Positions 10,000-20,524 are shown, counted from the stretch's first letter. The stretch: 64,000 nucleotides of DNA from Mycobacterium colombiense (GCF_003284935.1 NZ_QMEV01000025.1:1-64000); one strand, 5' to 3'. A program made the numbers and translations. Notes: a model not told the origin generated them from the letters alone.

Positions 10000-11403
10000 A
10001 TGTTCTACGGAGCCTTTCCACCGGAGTTCAATTCGGGCCGGATGTACAGCGGTCCGGGTGCTGGGTCGCTGGTGGCCGCGGCGACGGCCTGGCAGAACCT
10101 GGCCACCGAATTACAGTCCACCGCAACGTCGTACTCGTCGGTGCTCTCGAGCCTCACGGCCGGGCCGTGGGTGGGTCCGTCGTCGATTGCGATGGCAAGC
10201 GCGGCCGCCCCGTACGTGGCCTGGATGCAGCAGACCGCCGCCCAGGCCGCGCAATCCGCGATCCAGGCGACCGAGGCCGCCGCGGCCTACGAGACGGCTT
10301 TCGCCGCGCACGTGCCGCCGGCGGTGATCGCGGAGAACCGGGCCCTGCTCGCACAGCTGGTGGCGACCAACCTGTTCGGCCAAAACATGTCGGCGATCGC
10401 CGCGAATGAGGCGCAATACAGCGAGTTTTGGGCTCAGGACGCCACCGCCATGGACACCTACTTCGCCTCGTCGGCGACGGCATCGAACAACCTGACGGAG
10501 TTCAGCCCGGCGCCCAAGACCACCAATGAGGCGGCCGAGCCGATGCAAGCGGCCGCGGTGACGTCGGCGGCGAGCACCCCGGCCGCCAACGTCGCCAACA
10601 CCGCGGCGAGCGCCGCCACGACCACTCTGCCCTACAGCGGATTGTTCTCAGGCCCGGCGAACCTCGCCTATCTCTACAACCAGTTCGTCACCAATCTTTT
10701 GAACGGACTGCCGGGTGGGTCGAGCTTCTACACCGGCCTGTACAACGCCGTGAAGGTGCCGCTAGGCCTGACCACGCAGTTCAACGACATCGGGTTGCTG
10801 GTCAACTTCCCAATGTCGCAATGGCTCAAGTTCGCCCCGCCCATCGGATATGGGGCGCTGCCGAAAGACGCGCTGGGCGCCGGCCTGGGGGCGCTGGGTT
10901 TCGGTCGCGGCACCTTGTACAGCTCGATCAGCCCGATCGCCGGCATGGGCAACGCCGGCACCCTGGTCGGCAAGCTGTCCATCCCACCGAGCTGGGCCAC
11001 GGCCACCCCGTCGATCAGGACCGTCGCGGCCGCCCTGTCGGCGGCCGGAACCGAGGCCGTGCCGGCGGCCGCGCTGGGCCAGGGGAGCCTGTTCAGTTCG
11101 ATGGGGCTGGCCGGGATGCTCGGCAGCGCCGTCGGATCCGGCGGACCCACGGTGGCGCGTGCCGGTGTGCGCAACCGGATGACTCCCATCAAGGACCTCA
11201 AAGACAAGCAATCACCCGAACAACTGAAACGCCTTGTCGCACAGATCTCAGAGCAGCCCGACACCGTGCAGCACCACAATGTCGATCAAGAAAACCTCGA
11301 CGCGCTTCTCGAGCAGCTGGCCAAAAAGCCGGGCATCCACGCGGTGCATCTGAAGAAGGGCGACAAGTCAAAGGTCATACCCGCCGATGCCCAATTGGGT
11401 TGA
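10000..11403 (+). CDS. PPE family protein, SVP subgroup (module 1, second PPE)
   Basis: This 467-residue PPE protein starts MFYGAFPPEFNSGRMY and has GPWVGPS and ATNLFGQN in the PPE domain. The SVP motif is present in a variant form, GKLSIPPSW. The C-terminus carries an extra basic domain of about 75 residues with HHNVDQENLDALLEQLAKK and KPGIHAVHLKKGDKSKV. The same domain ends the PPE at 13622, which lies where PPE33 (Rv1809) lies in M. tuberculosis. The ATG follows GTAGGGGTACGCGAG. The 67-bp gap to the preceding PPE suggests one transcript. Confidence 0.92.
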   Translation: MFYGAFPPEFNSGRMYSGPGAGSLVAAATAWQNLATELQSTATSYSSVLSSLTAGPWVGPSSIAMASAAAPYVAWMQQTAAQAAQSAIQATEAAAAYETAFAAHVPPAVIAENRALLAQLVATNLFGQNMSAIAANEAQYSEFWAQDATAMDTYFASSATASNNLTEFSPAPKTTNEAAEPMQAAAVTSAASTPAANVANTAASAATTTLPYSGLFSGPANLAYLYNQFVTNLLNGLPGGSSFYTGLYNAVKVPLGLTTQFNDIGLLVNFPMSQWLKFAPPIGYGALPKDALGAGLGALGFGRGTLYSSISPIAGMGNAGTLVGKLSIPPSWATATPSIRTVAAALSAAGTEAVPAAALGQGSLFSSMGLAGMLGSAVGSGGPTVARAGVRNRMTPIKDLKDKQSPEQLKRLVAQISEQPDTVQHHNVDQENLDALLEQLAKKPGIHAVHLKKGDKSKVIPADAQLG

Positions 11404-11440
11404 GCGGCAAAGGTAATCCATCGCGACGGAAGGGTGACAG

Positions 11441-11764
11441 ATGAAACGACTACTGGCGCTGCTTGGTGTTTTTTCGATGGTCGGGCTGGCCGCACCGGCG
11501 TACGCCGATCCTCCGCCGGTGCCGGACGGGGACGACGGCGGTTTCGTCGCCGCACTGCAGCAGGCCGGCTTCAGCTTCAACAGCCCCGGCTCGGCCGCCG
11601 CGGCCGGCAGGGCGGTGTGTTCGTGCCTGAACAACGGCGAGTCGGGCCTCGAGGTGGTCCACGACGTCAAGACCCACAACCCCGGGATGGACATGGAGAT
11701 GGCATCGAATTTCGCCCTGCTCTCCGCCAAGTACTACTGCCCCCAGCAGCTTTCGAAGGCCTGA
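11441..11764 (+). CDS. Secreted DUF732 protein (module 1, copy a)
   Basis: A 107-residue protein with a signal peptide (MKRLLALLGVFSMVGLAAPAYA, cleavage expected after AYA). A small helical domain of the DUF732 type follows: GFVAALQQAGFSF, AVCSCLNNGESG, and a C-terminal YYCPQQL. Cysteines in AVCSC and YYC are placed to form a disulfide in the periplasm. Function is unknown. The family member Rv1810 sits between PPE33 and mgtC in M. tuberculosis. The ATG is preceded by GAAGGGTGAC. Confidence 0.88.
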   Translation: MKRLLALLGVFSMVGLAAPAYADPPPVPDGDDGGFVAALQQAGFSFNSPGSAAAAGRAVCSCLNNGESGLEVVHDVKTHNPGMDMEMASNFALLSAKYYCPQQLSKA

Positions 11765-11873
11765 CGCCCCGGCGGGCGGGGCGGTGATCTGTGAAACGAG
11801 TTGCCGCTCAACAAGTCTGTGGCGCGCCGCTCGCCACCGCGGTCATCCCCGACACGTGGGACAATCACCGGTC

Positions 11874-12200
11874 ATGAGACTGCTGCTGGCGCTCGGTGTC
11901 GGCGTTTCAGTCGCGATCGCGATGGCCCCGCTCGCCCATGGTGACCCTGCGGCGGCCGGCGTCGACGAGGCCGGATTCCTGGCCTCCCTGCGGAGTGCGG
12001 GCATCACCTACTCGACCCCCGACGGGGCGATCAAGTTCGCCAAGGCGGTGTGCGTGTCGATGGCCAACGGCGAGTTCGGCCCACAGATGCTCGACGAGCT
12101 GAAGGGCGAAAACCCCGGACTGACCAACGAGCACGCCACGTCTTTCCTGGCGATCGCGGCCAAATACTATTGCCCGCAGCAACTCACCGGAAAACGATAG
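11874..12200 (+). CDS. Secreted DUF732 protein (module 1, copy b)
   Basis: A 108-residue DUF732 protein beginning MRLLLALGVGVSVAIAMAPL, with signal-peptide cleavage expected near AHG-DP. The mature part has GFLASLRSAGITYSTP, AVCVSMANGEFG and YYCPQQLTGKR. It shares the YYCPQQL ending with the neighbouring copy but has an ITYS segment more like the copy at 15013. The start is placed at the ATG where the signal peptide begins. An upstream in-frame extension to 11784 has no signal-like sequence and is not believed. Function unknown. Confidence 0.85.
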   Translation: MRLLLALGVGVSVAIAMAPLAHGDPAAAGVDEAGFLASLRSAGITYSTPDGAIKFAKAVCVSMANGEFGPQMLDELKGENPGLTNEHATSFLAIAAKYYCPQQLTGKR

Positions 12201-12377
12201 CCGCGGGCGCGACGACCCGCGAAGCGCCGCACGGTGCGCAGCACCTGCCGTACTCACATGAAACATAGATATGTACCGCATGTGAAACTCATGAATTCGA
12301 TTTGAGCCGGAGCTTGTTTGCCGGTCGGTCGCCTATCCGCTCCTACCCTGGCGCCAGAGGAGGACGGGAGGCGACGG

Positions 12378-13616
12378 GTGGACTTTGGGGCGCTGCCACC
12401 AGAGGTCAATTCGGGACGGATGTACGTGGGCGCCGGATCGGGGCCCTTGCTGGCCGCCGCCGCGGCATGGGATGCGCTGGGAGCCGAGCTGTATTCCTTT
12501 GCGGCGGCCTATAGTTCGACGATCTCAGGCCTCACGGTCGGGTCCTGGTTAGGACCGGCGGCGACGTCGATGAGCGCCGCGGTCGCCCCGTACGTGGCCT
12601 GGGCGGCCCAGTCCGCTGCACAGGCGGAGCAGGTCGCGATGCAGGCAAGGCTCGCCGCCGCGGCCTACGAGACCGCGTTCGCTGCGACGGTGCCCCCACC
12701 GGTGATCGCCGCCAACCGCAGCCTGTTGATGACGCTGATCGCCACCAACATCCTCGGCCAGAACACCGCGGCCATCGCGGCGGCCGAAGCGGAGTATGCC
12801 GAGATGTGGGCCCAGGATGCCGCCGCGATGTATGCCTACGCCGCCTCGTCGGCCGCGGCCACGCAGTTGTCGCCCTTCGCGGAGCCGCCGCCGACCACCG
12901 ATCCATCCGCGGTGGCGACGCAATCCGCAGCGATGGCACAGAATGCCGCGTCGGACGTCGCAACCCAGCTGCCCGCGCTGACCAACGTGCTGCCCACGAT
13001 GCTGCAAGGCCTGGCGACGACCCCGTTGGCGGCGGCGACGCCAACGGCATCGATCATCGAAGCCATTTACCCCATCACCGCCGCGCTGCGGCCATTTTTC
13101 GCCGCCGTCACCGGCGCCTACAGCCCCATCGGGGCGATCATCGTGCCGGGCGGCTGGTGGCTGCTGTCCCTGCAGGCGCTGGGGCTGGCCCAGAACGCGC
13201 CGGGCGTGGCCGAACTGCTCGGGGGCGGGAAGGCCATCGCCGGCGGGCTCTCGCCGCTGGCGCCGCTGCGGGGCGGTTACGTCTCCGCGGTGACACCGGA
13301 GGTCGGCGGCGTGGCGGGGTCGATGGGCCGCGCGACCCTGGTGGGATCGCTGTCCGTCCCGCAAGGCTGGGCCGCAGCCGCACCCGTGATGAAGACGGTC
13401 GCCTCGGTACTGCCGAGCGCGAGCGCGGGGGCTGTCCCGGCGATCCCCGCGATGTCGCACGAAGTCATGTTCGGCGAGATGGCCGCGGCCAGTCTGGCCG
13501 GACGCGCCCTGGCGGGAGCCGGGGTACGCACCGTCAGCAATGGCACTACCGGCCTCGCCGCGGCATCCGACGGCGTCGCCACCACCGCCACAATCATTGT
13601 GGTACCGGCGGATTGA
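12378..13616 (+). CDS. PPE family protein, SVP subgroup (module 2, first PPE)
   Basis: A 412-residue PPE protein reading [20 protein letters not shown] from a GTG start preceded by GAGGAGGACGGGAGG. The frame stays open upstream to 12318, but only the GTG start puts the PPE motif at the normal distance from the N-terminus. It has ATNILGQN, a SVP motif GSLSVPQGW and a hydrophobic end TIIVVPAD. The shared start ([17 protein letters not shown]) and end mark it as a paralogue of the PPE at 8667. Only 5 bp separate it from the next PPE. Confidence 0.92.
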   Translation: MDFGALPPEVNSGRMYVGAGSGPLLAAAAAWDALGAELYSFAAAYSSTISGLTVGSWLGPAATSMSAAVAPYVAWAAQSAAQAEQVAMQARLAAAAYETAFAATVPPPVIAANRSLLMTLIATNILGQNTAAIAAAEAEYAEMWAQDAAAMYAYAASSAAATQLSPFAEPPPTTDPSAVATQSAAMAQNAASDVATQLPALTNVLPTMLQGLATTPLAAATPTASIIEAIYPITAALRPFFAAVTGAYSPIGAIIVPGGWWLLSLQALGLAQNAPGVAELLGGGKAIAGGLSPLAPLRGGYVSAVTPEVGGVAGSMGRATLVGSLSVPQGWAAAAPVMKTVASVLPSASAGAVPAIPAMSHEVMFGEMAAASLAGRALAGAGVRTVSNGTTGLAAASDGVATTATIIVVPAD

Positions 13617-13621
13617 GCGCG

Positions 13622-15016
13622 ATGTATTTCGCTCTCCAGCCACCCGAGATCACCTCCGGCCAGATGTACCTGGGTCCGGGGGCGGGGCCGATGCTGACGG
13701 CCGCGGCCGCGTGGGACGCGTTGGCGAGCGAATTGCAGTCGGCCGCATCGTCTTACGGCTCGATCGTCGAGGGCCTGGCCAACGAGGCGTGGGCCGGCCC
13801 GTCGGCGGTCGCCATGGCCGCCGCGGCGGTGCCCTACATGGCCTGGATCTCGATGACCTCGGCGCAGGCCAAGACGGCGGCCGTCCAAGCCGCCGCGGCC
13901 GCGGCGGCCTATGAGAGCGCCTTCGCGGCGGTCGTGCCACCGACCGAGATCGCGTCCAACCGCGCACGATTGGCAATGTTGTTATCCACCAACGTGTTCG
14001 GGCAGAACACCACTGCGATCGCCGCCACCGAGGCCGAATACGGCGAAATGTGGGCACAGGACGCCGCAGCGATGTTCGGTTACGCCACCGCCTCTGCCGC
14101 CGCCACCCGACTTGCCCCCTTCGCCGAGCCGCCCGAAACCACCAATGCGACCGGAATCGCCGCCCAGTCGGCGGCGGTGGGCCAGGCCAGCGCACTGGCA
14201 AGCGCCACCGACGCGGCGGCGCAGGCCGCGCCGTCCGGCGTCATCAGCCAGCTGCTCGAGGCGCTCGGCAACGCTTCCCGCGGCTACATGGAATTCTGGG
14301 ACCAGGTGCTCAACACGCTCACGGGTTCCCCGTTGGCCGGGACGACGTGGCAGAACACCTTCGGGATTCTCGCCGACATCGGGCGGTTCAGCACCGTCGC
14401 CAACGACAGCATGAGCCCGATCAACCTCGCCATGACCGAGTTCAAGATGTTTTACAAACCCCCGGTCGAGGGCCTGGACATTCCGAAGTCCGCGCTCGGC
14501 GCCGGGCTCGGTGTGCGTTCGGCGGGCGCCGGCCTGACCAGCGCGGCATCGGCGGGCATGGGCGAGGCGAACGTGGTGGGCAAACTCTCGGTGCCGCCGA
14601 CCTGGGCGTCGGCGACCCCGGCGATCAGGTTGGCCAGCAGCCTCCCGACCGCCGGTCTGGCCGCGGCGCCCGCCGCCGGGATCCCGGGCGGCCTACTCGG
14701 CGGCATGGCGCTGGGAAGCCTGACCGGAGGCGCCCTGGGCGCCGTCGCCCCGCAGGTCGTCAGCGTCAGGGATGTCCGCGCGCGCGCCGGTGGCGCGACG
14801 AGGAGCACCGAGCCGGTCAAACTCGACGACGTCATCGCCAAGCTGCAAAAGCAGCCGGAAGCCGTGCAGCACTGGAATGTCGACAAGGCCGGACTCGACG
14901 CTCTGCTCGACCAATTGTCGAAAAAGCCCGGCATCCATGCGGTGCACGTGTCCAGCGCGGACAAGGCCACCGTGACCCGGCCCGGCGCCCCGCCCGGAAG
15001 GGCGGGGACGGCATGA
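13622..15016 (+). CDS. PPE33-like PPE-SVP protein (module 2, second PPE)
   Basis: A 464-residue PPE protein starting MYFALQPPEITSGQMYLGPG at the ATG 5 bp after the previous stop. The frame is open far upstream across the preceding gene in another phase, which is a GC-rich shadow. The SVP motif is GKLSVPPTW. The C-terminus has HWNVDKAGLDALLDQLSKK and KPGIHAVHV, the same domain as the PPE at 10000. Its place before a DUF732 gene and mgtC matches PPE33 (Rv1809). Its stop overlaps the DUF732 start (ATGA). Confidence 0.92.
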   Translation: MYFALQPPEITSGQMYLGPGAGPMLTAAAAWDALASELQSAASSYGSIVEGLANEAWAGPSAVAMAAAAVPYMAWISMTSAQAKTAAVQAAAAAAAYESAFAAVVPPTEIASNRARLAMLLSTNVFGQNTTAIAATEAEYGEMWAQDAAAMFGYATASAAATRLAPFAEPPETTNATGIAAQSAAVGQASALASATDAAAQAAPSGVISQLLEALGNASRGYMEFWDQVLNTLTGSPLAGTTWQNTFGILADIGRFSTVANDSMSPINLAMTEFKMFYKPPVEGLDIPKSALGAGLGVRSAGAGLTSAASAGMGEANVVGKLSVPPTWASATPAIRLASSLPTAGLAAAPAAGIPGGLLGGMALGSLTGGALGAVAPQVVSVRDVRARAGGATRSTEPVKLDDVIAKLQKQPEAVQHWNVDKAGLDALLDQLSKKPGIHAVHVSSADKATVTRPGAPPGRAGTA

Positions 15017-15330
15017 GAGGCCTTCTTGCGCTGCTCGGCGCCGCCGGCGCGATCAGTTTCGCGGCGCTCGCCCATGCCGACCCCGAGGGCGATGACGCCG
15101 CGTTCCTGGCCAGCCTCGGCAATTCCGGCATCACCTACAGCAGCCCCGGTCAAGTCATCGCGTCCGCCAAAGCGGTGTGTGGGTTGATGGGCAGGGGCGA
15201 GACGGGTTTGCAGGTCGTCAGCGACATCAAGGAGCAGAATCCCGGGATGACGTTGGACGCCGCGGCCACATTCGCGGCTCTCGCATCGAACGCCTACTGC
15301 CCGCACCACCTGACGCCCAAAACCGGTTAG
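15013..15330 (+). CDS. Secreted DUF732 protein, Rv1810-like (module 2)
   Basis: A 105-residue protein with signal peptide MRGLLALLGAAGAISFAALAHA and a DUF732 domain (AFLASLGNSGITYSSP, AVCGLMGRGETG, NAYCPHHLTP). The start codon overlaps the PPE stop, so it is translationally coupled to the PPE. Position and family match Rv1810. Function is unknown. The three DUF732 copies in this window share the signal-peptide, AVC and YC-P-x-x-L layout. Confidence 0.88.
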   Translation: MRGLLALLGAAGAISFAALAHADPEGDDAAFLASLGNSGITYSSPGQVIASAKAVCGLMGRGETGLQVVSDIKEQNPGMTLDAAATFAALASNAYCPHHLTPKTG

Positions 15331-15451
15331 CCTGGGACTCGCCGCGCGCGGGACACTCCCAATGTCAGCGGTTGGGTCGGGCTCCACTTGCCGTTAACCC
15401 GGATTTGGTTCAGTTCCCTTCGCCGTCTTGCAACCGGGAAGGAGCGTGTCG

Positions 15452-16168
15452 TTGGAGACGCTGAGCGCTCTCGATTTCGCACTCCGGCTGGGTGTCGGCG
15501 TCGGCTGCGGCGCCCTCATCGGCCTGGAGCGGCAATGGCGGGCGCGTCGGGCCGGATTGCGTACCAACGCGCTGGTCGCCGGGGGCGCGACCCTGTTCGT
15601 CCTGTACGCGGCCGCCACCTCCGACAGCAGCCCCACGCGGGTCGCGTCCTATGTGGTGTCGGGGATCGGGTTCCTGGGCGGTGGCGTGATCCTGCGGGAG
15701 GGTGTCAACGTCCGGGGCCTGAACACGGCGGCCACCCTGTGGTGCTCGGCGGCGATCGGCGTGCTGGCCGCTTCCGGACATCTGGTGTTCGCGCTGATCG
15801 GCACGGCCACCGTCATCGGCATCCATGTGTTCGGACGCCCACTCGGCCGGCTGATCGACCGCGACAACAGCGCCGAGGAAGACGAGAGCCTGTTGCCCTA
15901 TCTGGTGCAGGTCATCTGCCGTCCCAAGCACGAGAAGTACGCCCGAGCGCAGATCGTCCAGCACGCCGGCAGCAACGACATCACGCTGCGCGGGATCCAC
16001 ACCGGCAACCCGGACGGCGACGAGGTCGCGCTGACGGCCCACCTGCTGATGAACGGCGATGCCCCGGCCCGGCTGGAGCGGCTGGTGGCCGAACTGTCGC
16101 TGCTGCCCGGCGTCCGCGCGGTGCAGTGGTATGCCGGGGACGAAGCGCAGTCCGACGATCGTCGCTGA
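15452..16168 (+). CDS. mgtC: MgtC, low-Mg2+/intramacrophage growth factor
   Basis: MgtC is a small inner-membrane protein needed for growth in low magnesium and in macrophages. In other bacteria it acts on F-ATPase and phosphate or Mg homeostasis rather than as a transporter. The N-terminal hydrophobic half carries the family signatures IGLERQWRARRAGLRTNALV, SGIGFLGGGVI and VRGLNTAATLW. A soluble ACT-like C-terminal domain follows from about residue 145. I chose TTG at 15452 (238 aa). It lies 7 bases after GGGAAGGAG and aligns with the recalled orthologue start, whereas the GTG at 15446 is too close to that site. It follows the PPE-DUF732 module, as in M. tuberculosis. Confidence 0.93.
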   Translation: METLSALDFALRLGVGVGCGALIGLERQWRARRAGLRTNALVAGGATLFVLYAAATSDSSPTRVASYVVSGIGFLGGGVILREGVNVRGLNTAATLWCSAAIGVLAASGHLVFALIGTATVIGIHVFGRPLGRLIDRDNSAEEDESLLPYLVQVICRPKHEKYARAQIVQHAGSNDITLRGIHTGNPDGDEVALTAHLLMNGDAPARLERLVAELSLLPGVRAVQWYAGDEAQSDDRR

Positions 16169-16285
16169 GGGCTCACGTAGCGCGGGCGGCCGCGGCCCTC
16201 TGTGAGTAACCTGCACCGGGCTTTGAAGATGTTCACAGCTCGCTGGCGGCAGAACATCAGACTCGGATCGTAAAGTCCTGCCACT

Positions 16286-16762
16286 GTGGGCCTTTGGAAG
16301 GGTCGTCAGGGCCGACGATGGCGCTTGACGGTCGCCCTCGTCGTCGCGTTGAGCGCATTCGTCGCGTTGATCGTCGGGTCCTCATTGCGTCCCCAATTGG
16401 CCGCTGCCGCCATGCCGGAGCCCGCGGCGTGGACTCACAGGGCCCACAGTGTCGACGCGCACGCCGCCCGGACGCGGCCTGATGTTGCCTTCCAGCTCGC
16501 CGACGACGGGGAGCGCGGCTTCGTTCAGGGCTCCCTCCCGGCCGATAAAAAGCCATTTCGCAACTCGTGGATGACCCGGGATCGGCCCGTCAGTTGGCCC
16601 CACGTGTCGGTGCCGTGGGGCTGGCTGCTGTTGCCCCTGTCCTTCACGGCCGTGTCGATGACGACAGCACAACCCCCTCCGGGGCAAACGTGCCGGGCTG
16701 CAATGGATTCCGCTGCCGGCGGCACGGACAGGTCGATCCAGTTCTGCATGCTTCGCTGCTGA
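16286..16762 (+). CDS. Small secreted or anchored protein of unknown function
   Basis: I do not recognise this protein. From a GTG start it has 158 residues. A basic N-terminus (KGRQGRRWRL) is followed by one hydrophobic segment of about 20 residues (VALVVALSAFVALIVGSS), which is typical of a signal peptide or anchor. The rest is polar, Trp-rich and has two Cys residues close together at the end (CMLRC). Codon third positions are GC-rich, as in real genes here. Several frames are open on both strands, so the coding call is uncertain. It lies where Rv1812c/Rv1813c would lie in M. tuberculosis but does not look like them. Confidence 0.5.
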   Translation: MGLWKGRQGRRWRLTVALVVALSAFVALIVGSSLRPQLAAAAMPEPAAWTHRAHSVDAHAARTRPDVAFQLADDGERGFVQGSLPADKKPFRNSWMTRDRPVSWPHVSVPWGWLLLPLSFTAVSMTTAQPPPGQTCRAAMDSAAGGTDRSIQFCMLRC

Positions 16763-16910
16763 GAGGCCCGCGGTCGGTAGTCGAGCCCTAAGGGCCGATC
16801 CCGAATCCATTCCCCGTCCATGCGCTCGCAACGCCGAGGCATTCGACGGGTCCTCGCTGATCGTCCCGAATCGTACGGCGCCCGACGCTTCTCGTCGTCA
16901 GGCTTGATGA

Positions 16911-18224
<1,314 letters not shown>

Positions 18225-18312
18225 AACACCGGGTTCGCCCCGCTGATCCGCGGCCGCGTCAGCGGCGACCGACGCGCACTGGTGGCGCCGCGCTCGTCGT
18301 AGTCTTACCTGT

Positions 18313-19257
18313 GTGAGTGCCCTCTCAGGCGTCCTGGCCGCGCTGCCTCCGCAGATGCGGGATCCGGTGCTGTTCGCCATCCCGTTCTTCCTGCTGTTGC
18401 TGACCCTCGAATGGACCGCGGCCCGAAAGCTCGAGCATCTGACGGCCGAGACGGGCGATACAGCGCGGCCGGCGTCGGGGGCGCACCTCACCCGCGATTC
18501 GGTGGCCAGCATCTCGATGGGGCTGGTGTCGGTGGCCACCACCGCCGGCTGGAAGACGCTCGCACTGTTCGGCTACGCCGCGATCTATGCCTACGTGGCG
18601 CCCTGGCATCTGTCGGCGACCCGCTGGTACACCTGGGTCATCGCGATCCTCGGTGTCGACCTGCTCTACTACGCCTATCACCGCATCGCGCACCGCGTGC
18701 GGTTGATCTGGGCGACCCACCAGGCCCATCACTCCAGCGAGTACTACAACTTCGCCACCGCGCTGCGCCAGAAATGGAACAACAGCGGTGAAATCCTGAT
18801 GTGGATTCCCTTGCCGCTGTTGGGGATTCCGCCGTGGATGGTGTTCTTCAGTTTCTCCCTGAACCTGATCTACCAGTTCTGGATCCACACCGAGCGCATC
18901 GACAAGCTGCCGCGACCGTTCGAGTTCCTGTTCAACACACCGTCGCATCACCGGGTGCACCACGGAATGGACAAGGTGTATCTCGACAAGAACTACGGCG
19001 GCATCTTCATCGTCTGGGACCGGCTCTTCGGAACCTTCCAGGCCGAGCTGTTCCGGCCGCACTACGGTCTCACCAAGCCCGTGGACTCGTTCAACATCTG
19101 GACGCTGCAGACCCGCGAATACGTCGCGATCGCCCGCGACTGGCGATCGGCGAAGCGCCTGCGCGACCGGCTGGGGTACGTGTTCGGCCCGCCGGGCTGG
19201 CTGCCGCGGGCGGCCCGTGAAGCCGAGGCCACCACCGGCCTCGTGACCTCGCTGTAA
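18313..19257 (+). CDS. erg3: Sterol desaturase/fatty acid hydroxylase family membrane protein (Erg3-like)
   Basis: A di-iron membrane oxidase of 314 residues from a GTG start. Three histidine clusters bind the metal pair: HRIAH (about 123-127), HQAHH (about 136-140) and HHRVHH (about 212-217). Hydrophobic helices surround the first clusters. The family inserts double bonds or hydroxyls into sterols and lipids. Rv1814 is annotated erg3, but a sterol substrate in mycobacteria is unproven. Gene order with the protease and TetR downstream matches Rv1814-Rv1816. Confidence 0.9.
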   Translation: MSALSGVLAALPPQMRDPVLFAIPFFLLLLTLEWTAARKLEHLTAETGDTARPASGAHLTRDSVASISMGLVSVATTAGWKTLALFGYAAIYAYVAPWHLSATRWYTWVIAILGVDLLYYAYHRIAHRVRLIWATHQAHHSSEYYNFATALRQKWNNSGEILMWIPLPLLGIPPWMVFFSFSLNLIYQFWIHTERIDKLPRPFEFLFNTPSHHRVHHGMDKVYLDKNYGGIFIVWDRLFGTFQAELFRPHYGLTKPVDSFNIWTLQTREYVAIARDWRSAKRLRDRLGYVFGPPGWLPRAAREAEATTGLVTSL

Positions 19258-19350
19258 CATTTGCGCGGGCCGGCGCGAAAAGCTGAGCGTGGAGGAGGGT
19301 TACGCCGTAGCCCCGCCTCCCGTCAGTATCGGCCCGATGGATCGGAGTTC

Positions 19351-20028
19351 ATGGTGCATCGACTGGCAACGCGCGCTTTCGCCGCGTCGACTACTGTCGC
19401 GGCGCTCGCCTCCTTGCTGCCGGCCGCGCAGGCCAAAGCCGACGTCGTGGTGTATCCGGGCATGGAGATACGCCAGGACAACCGGGTTTGCACGCTGGGC
19501 TACGTCGACCCCGCCCTCAAGATCGCGTTCACCGCGGGGCACTGCCGGAGCGGGGCCGGCGTGGTGACGGACCGGGGCGGCGCCGTCATCGGCCGGATGG
19601 CGGCCTTCCGGGACAACACCCCCAGCGGGACGACGGTGTCCACGAGCCAGACGATCAGCGATTACGAGGCGATCGTGCTGGACAACAGCGTGACGGCGAA
19701 CAACATCCTGCCGGGCGGCCGGCCGCTGGTTTCGGACCCCGGGCTGGCGCTCGCACCCGGGCAGCCCGTCTGCCATTTCGGCGTGATCACCGGCGAAACC
19801 TGCGGGACGGTCGAGAGCGTGAACAACGGCTGGTTCACCATGTCGCACGGCGTGCAAAGCCACAACGGCGATTCGGGTGGACCGGTGTATCTGGCGCCCA
19901 ACGGCGGTCCGGGGCAGCTCGTCGGGATTTTCAACAGCGTCTGGGGCGACCTGCCCGCCGCCGTGTCGTGGGGGGCCACCTCGCAGGAGGTCCGCGAGGA
20001 CCTCGGAGTGCGCGACAACGCGCACTAG
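19351..20028 (+). CDS. Secreted trypsin-like serine protease (Rv1815-like)
   Basis: A 225-residue exported protein with a signal peptide ending near AKA-DV. The chymotrypsin-fold catalytic residues are visible: His64 in AFTAGHC, a likely Asp in [10 protein letters not shown], and Ser175 in NGDSGGPVY. Cys pairs (CTLGYV/GHC and VCHF/GETCG) suggest disulfides. The ATG at 19351 begins the signal peptide. A longer frame from 19261 is discarded. Length is close to the 221 residues of Rv1815. It is probably active in the periplasm or outside the cell. The substrate is unknown. Confidence 0.88.
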   Translation: MVHRLATRAFAASTTVAALASLLPAAQAKADVVVYPGMEIRQDNRVCTLGYVDPALKIAFTAGHCRSGAGVVTDRGGAVIGRMAAFRDNTPSGTTVSTSQTISDYEAIVLDNSVTANNILPGGRPLVSDPGLALAPGQPVCHFGVITGETCGTVESVNNGWFTMSHGVQSHNGDSGGPVYLAPNGGPGQLVGIFNSVWGDLPAAVSWGATSQEVREDLGVRDNAH

Positions 20029-20033
20029 GTTGT

Positions 20034-20489
20034 TCAGCCGGCCGCGCCGATCGGGGTCAGCGCGAACACCGGAATCGTCGGTGCGGCGGCGCGGAACTGC
20101 TCGTCGCTGCTGTCCGGCGTCAAACCGGCGACGTAGTCCTTGACCTGCCAGTGCCACCGGGCCAGGTAGCGCCTCAGCACCTCGGGCTTGGCCGCGTCCT
20201 CGACCTCGCTGGCCCGGAGGCTTCTCCGGTGCCAGCGGGGACCCACCTCGACGACGGCCGCCGCGCGGACGTTGCGGGCCCACTGGGTGTTGCCGCGCGG
20301 CGAGACGAGGTAGTCGACGCCGTCGACGGTCAGCAGGTTGATCACCACGGCGCGCGGCTTTCCGGTGGTGCGGCCGCGGACCCGCAACGCCCGGGTGCCG
20401 GCGATGCTGATCCCCGCGTCGGCCAGCCAGCGGATGACCCGGTTGGCGGCGCGGGCGGCCCGGTTCGGTTCTTCGTATCGCGGGGACAT
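20034..20489 (-). CDS. Deazaflavin (F420)-dependent nitroreductase family protein
   Basis: A 151-residue protein of the Ddn-like split-barrel family, which uses F420 to reduce quinones or nitro compounds. Typical features are GTRALRVRGRTTGKPRAVV near residue 27 (the cofactor-phosphate region), LVSPRGNTQWARNVRAA and a C-terminal aromatic segment (RWHWQVKDYV). The ATG at 20489 follows GAGAGG with 7-base spacing. The frame open to 20642 has no support. It is transcribed away from the TetR gene, and the shared intergenic region holds two operator palindromes, so the TetR probably controls it. Confidence 0.88.
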   Translation of the reverse strand: MSPRYEEPNRAARAANRVIRWLADAGISIAGTRALRVRGRTTGKPRAVVINLLTVDGVDYLVSPRGNTQWARNVRAAAVVEVGPRWHRRSLRASEVEDAAKPEVLRRYLARWHWQVKDYVAGLTPDSSDEQFRAAAPTIPVFALTPIGAAG

Positions 20490-20524
20490 GTGGTGACCTC
20501 TCAGCGAATCGTGGTCCCAATTCC

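Noticed and set aside
12806..13621. Upstream extension of the second module-2 PPE frame across the preceding PPE gene
   Set aside because: It runs out of phase through a conserved PPE gene. The PPE motif is correctly placed only from the ATG at 13622.
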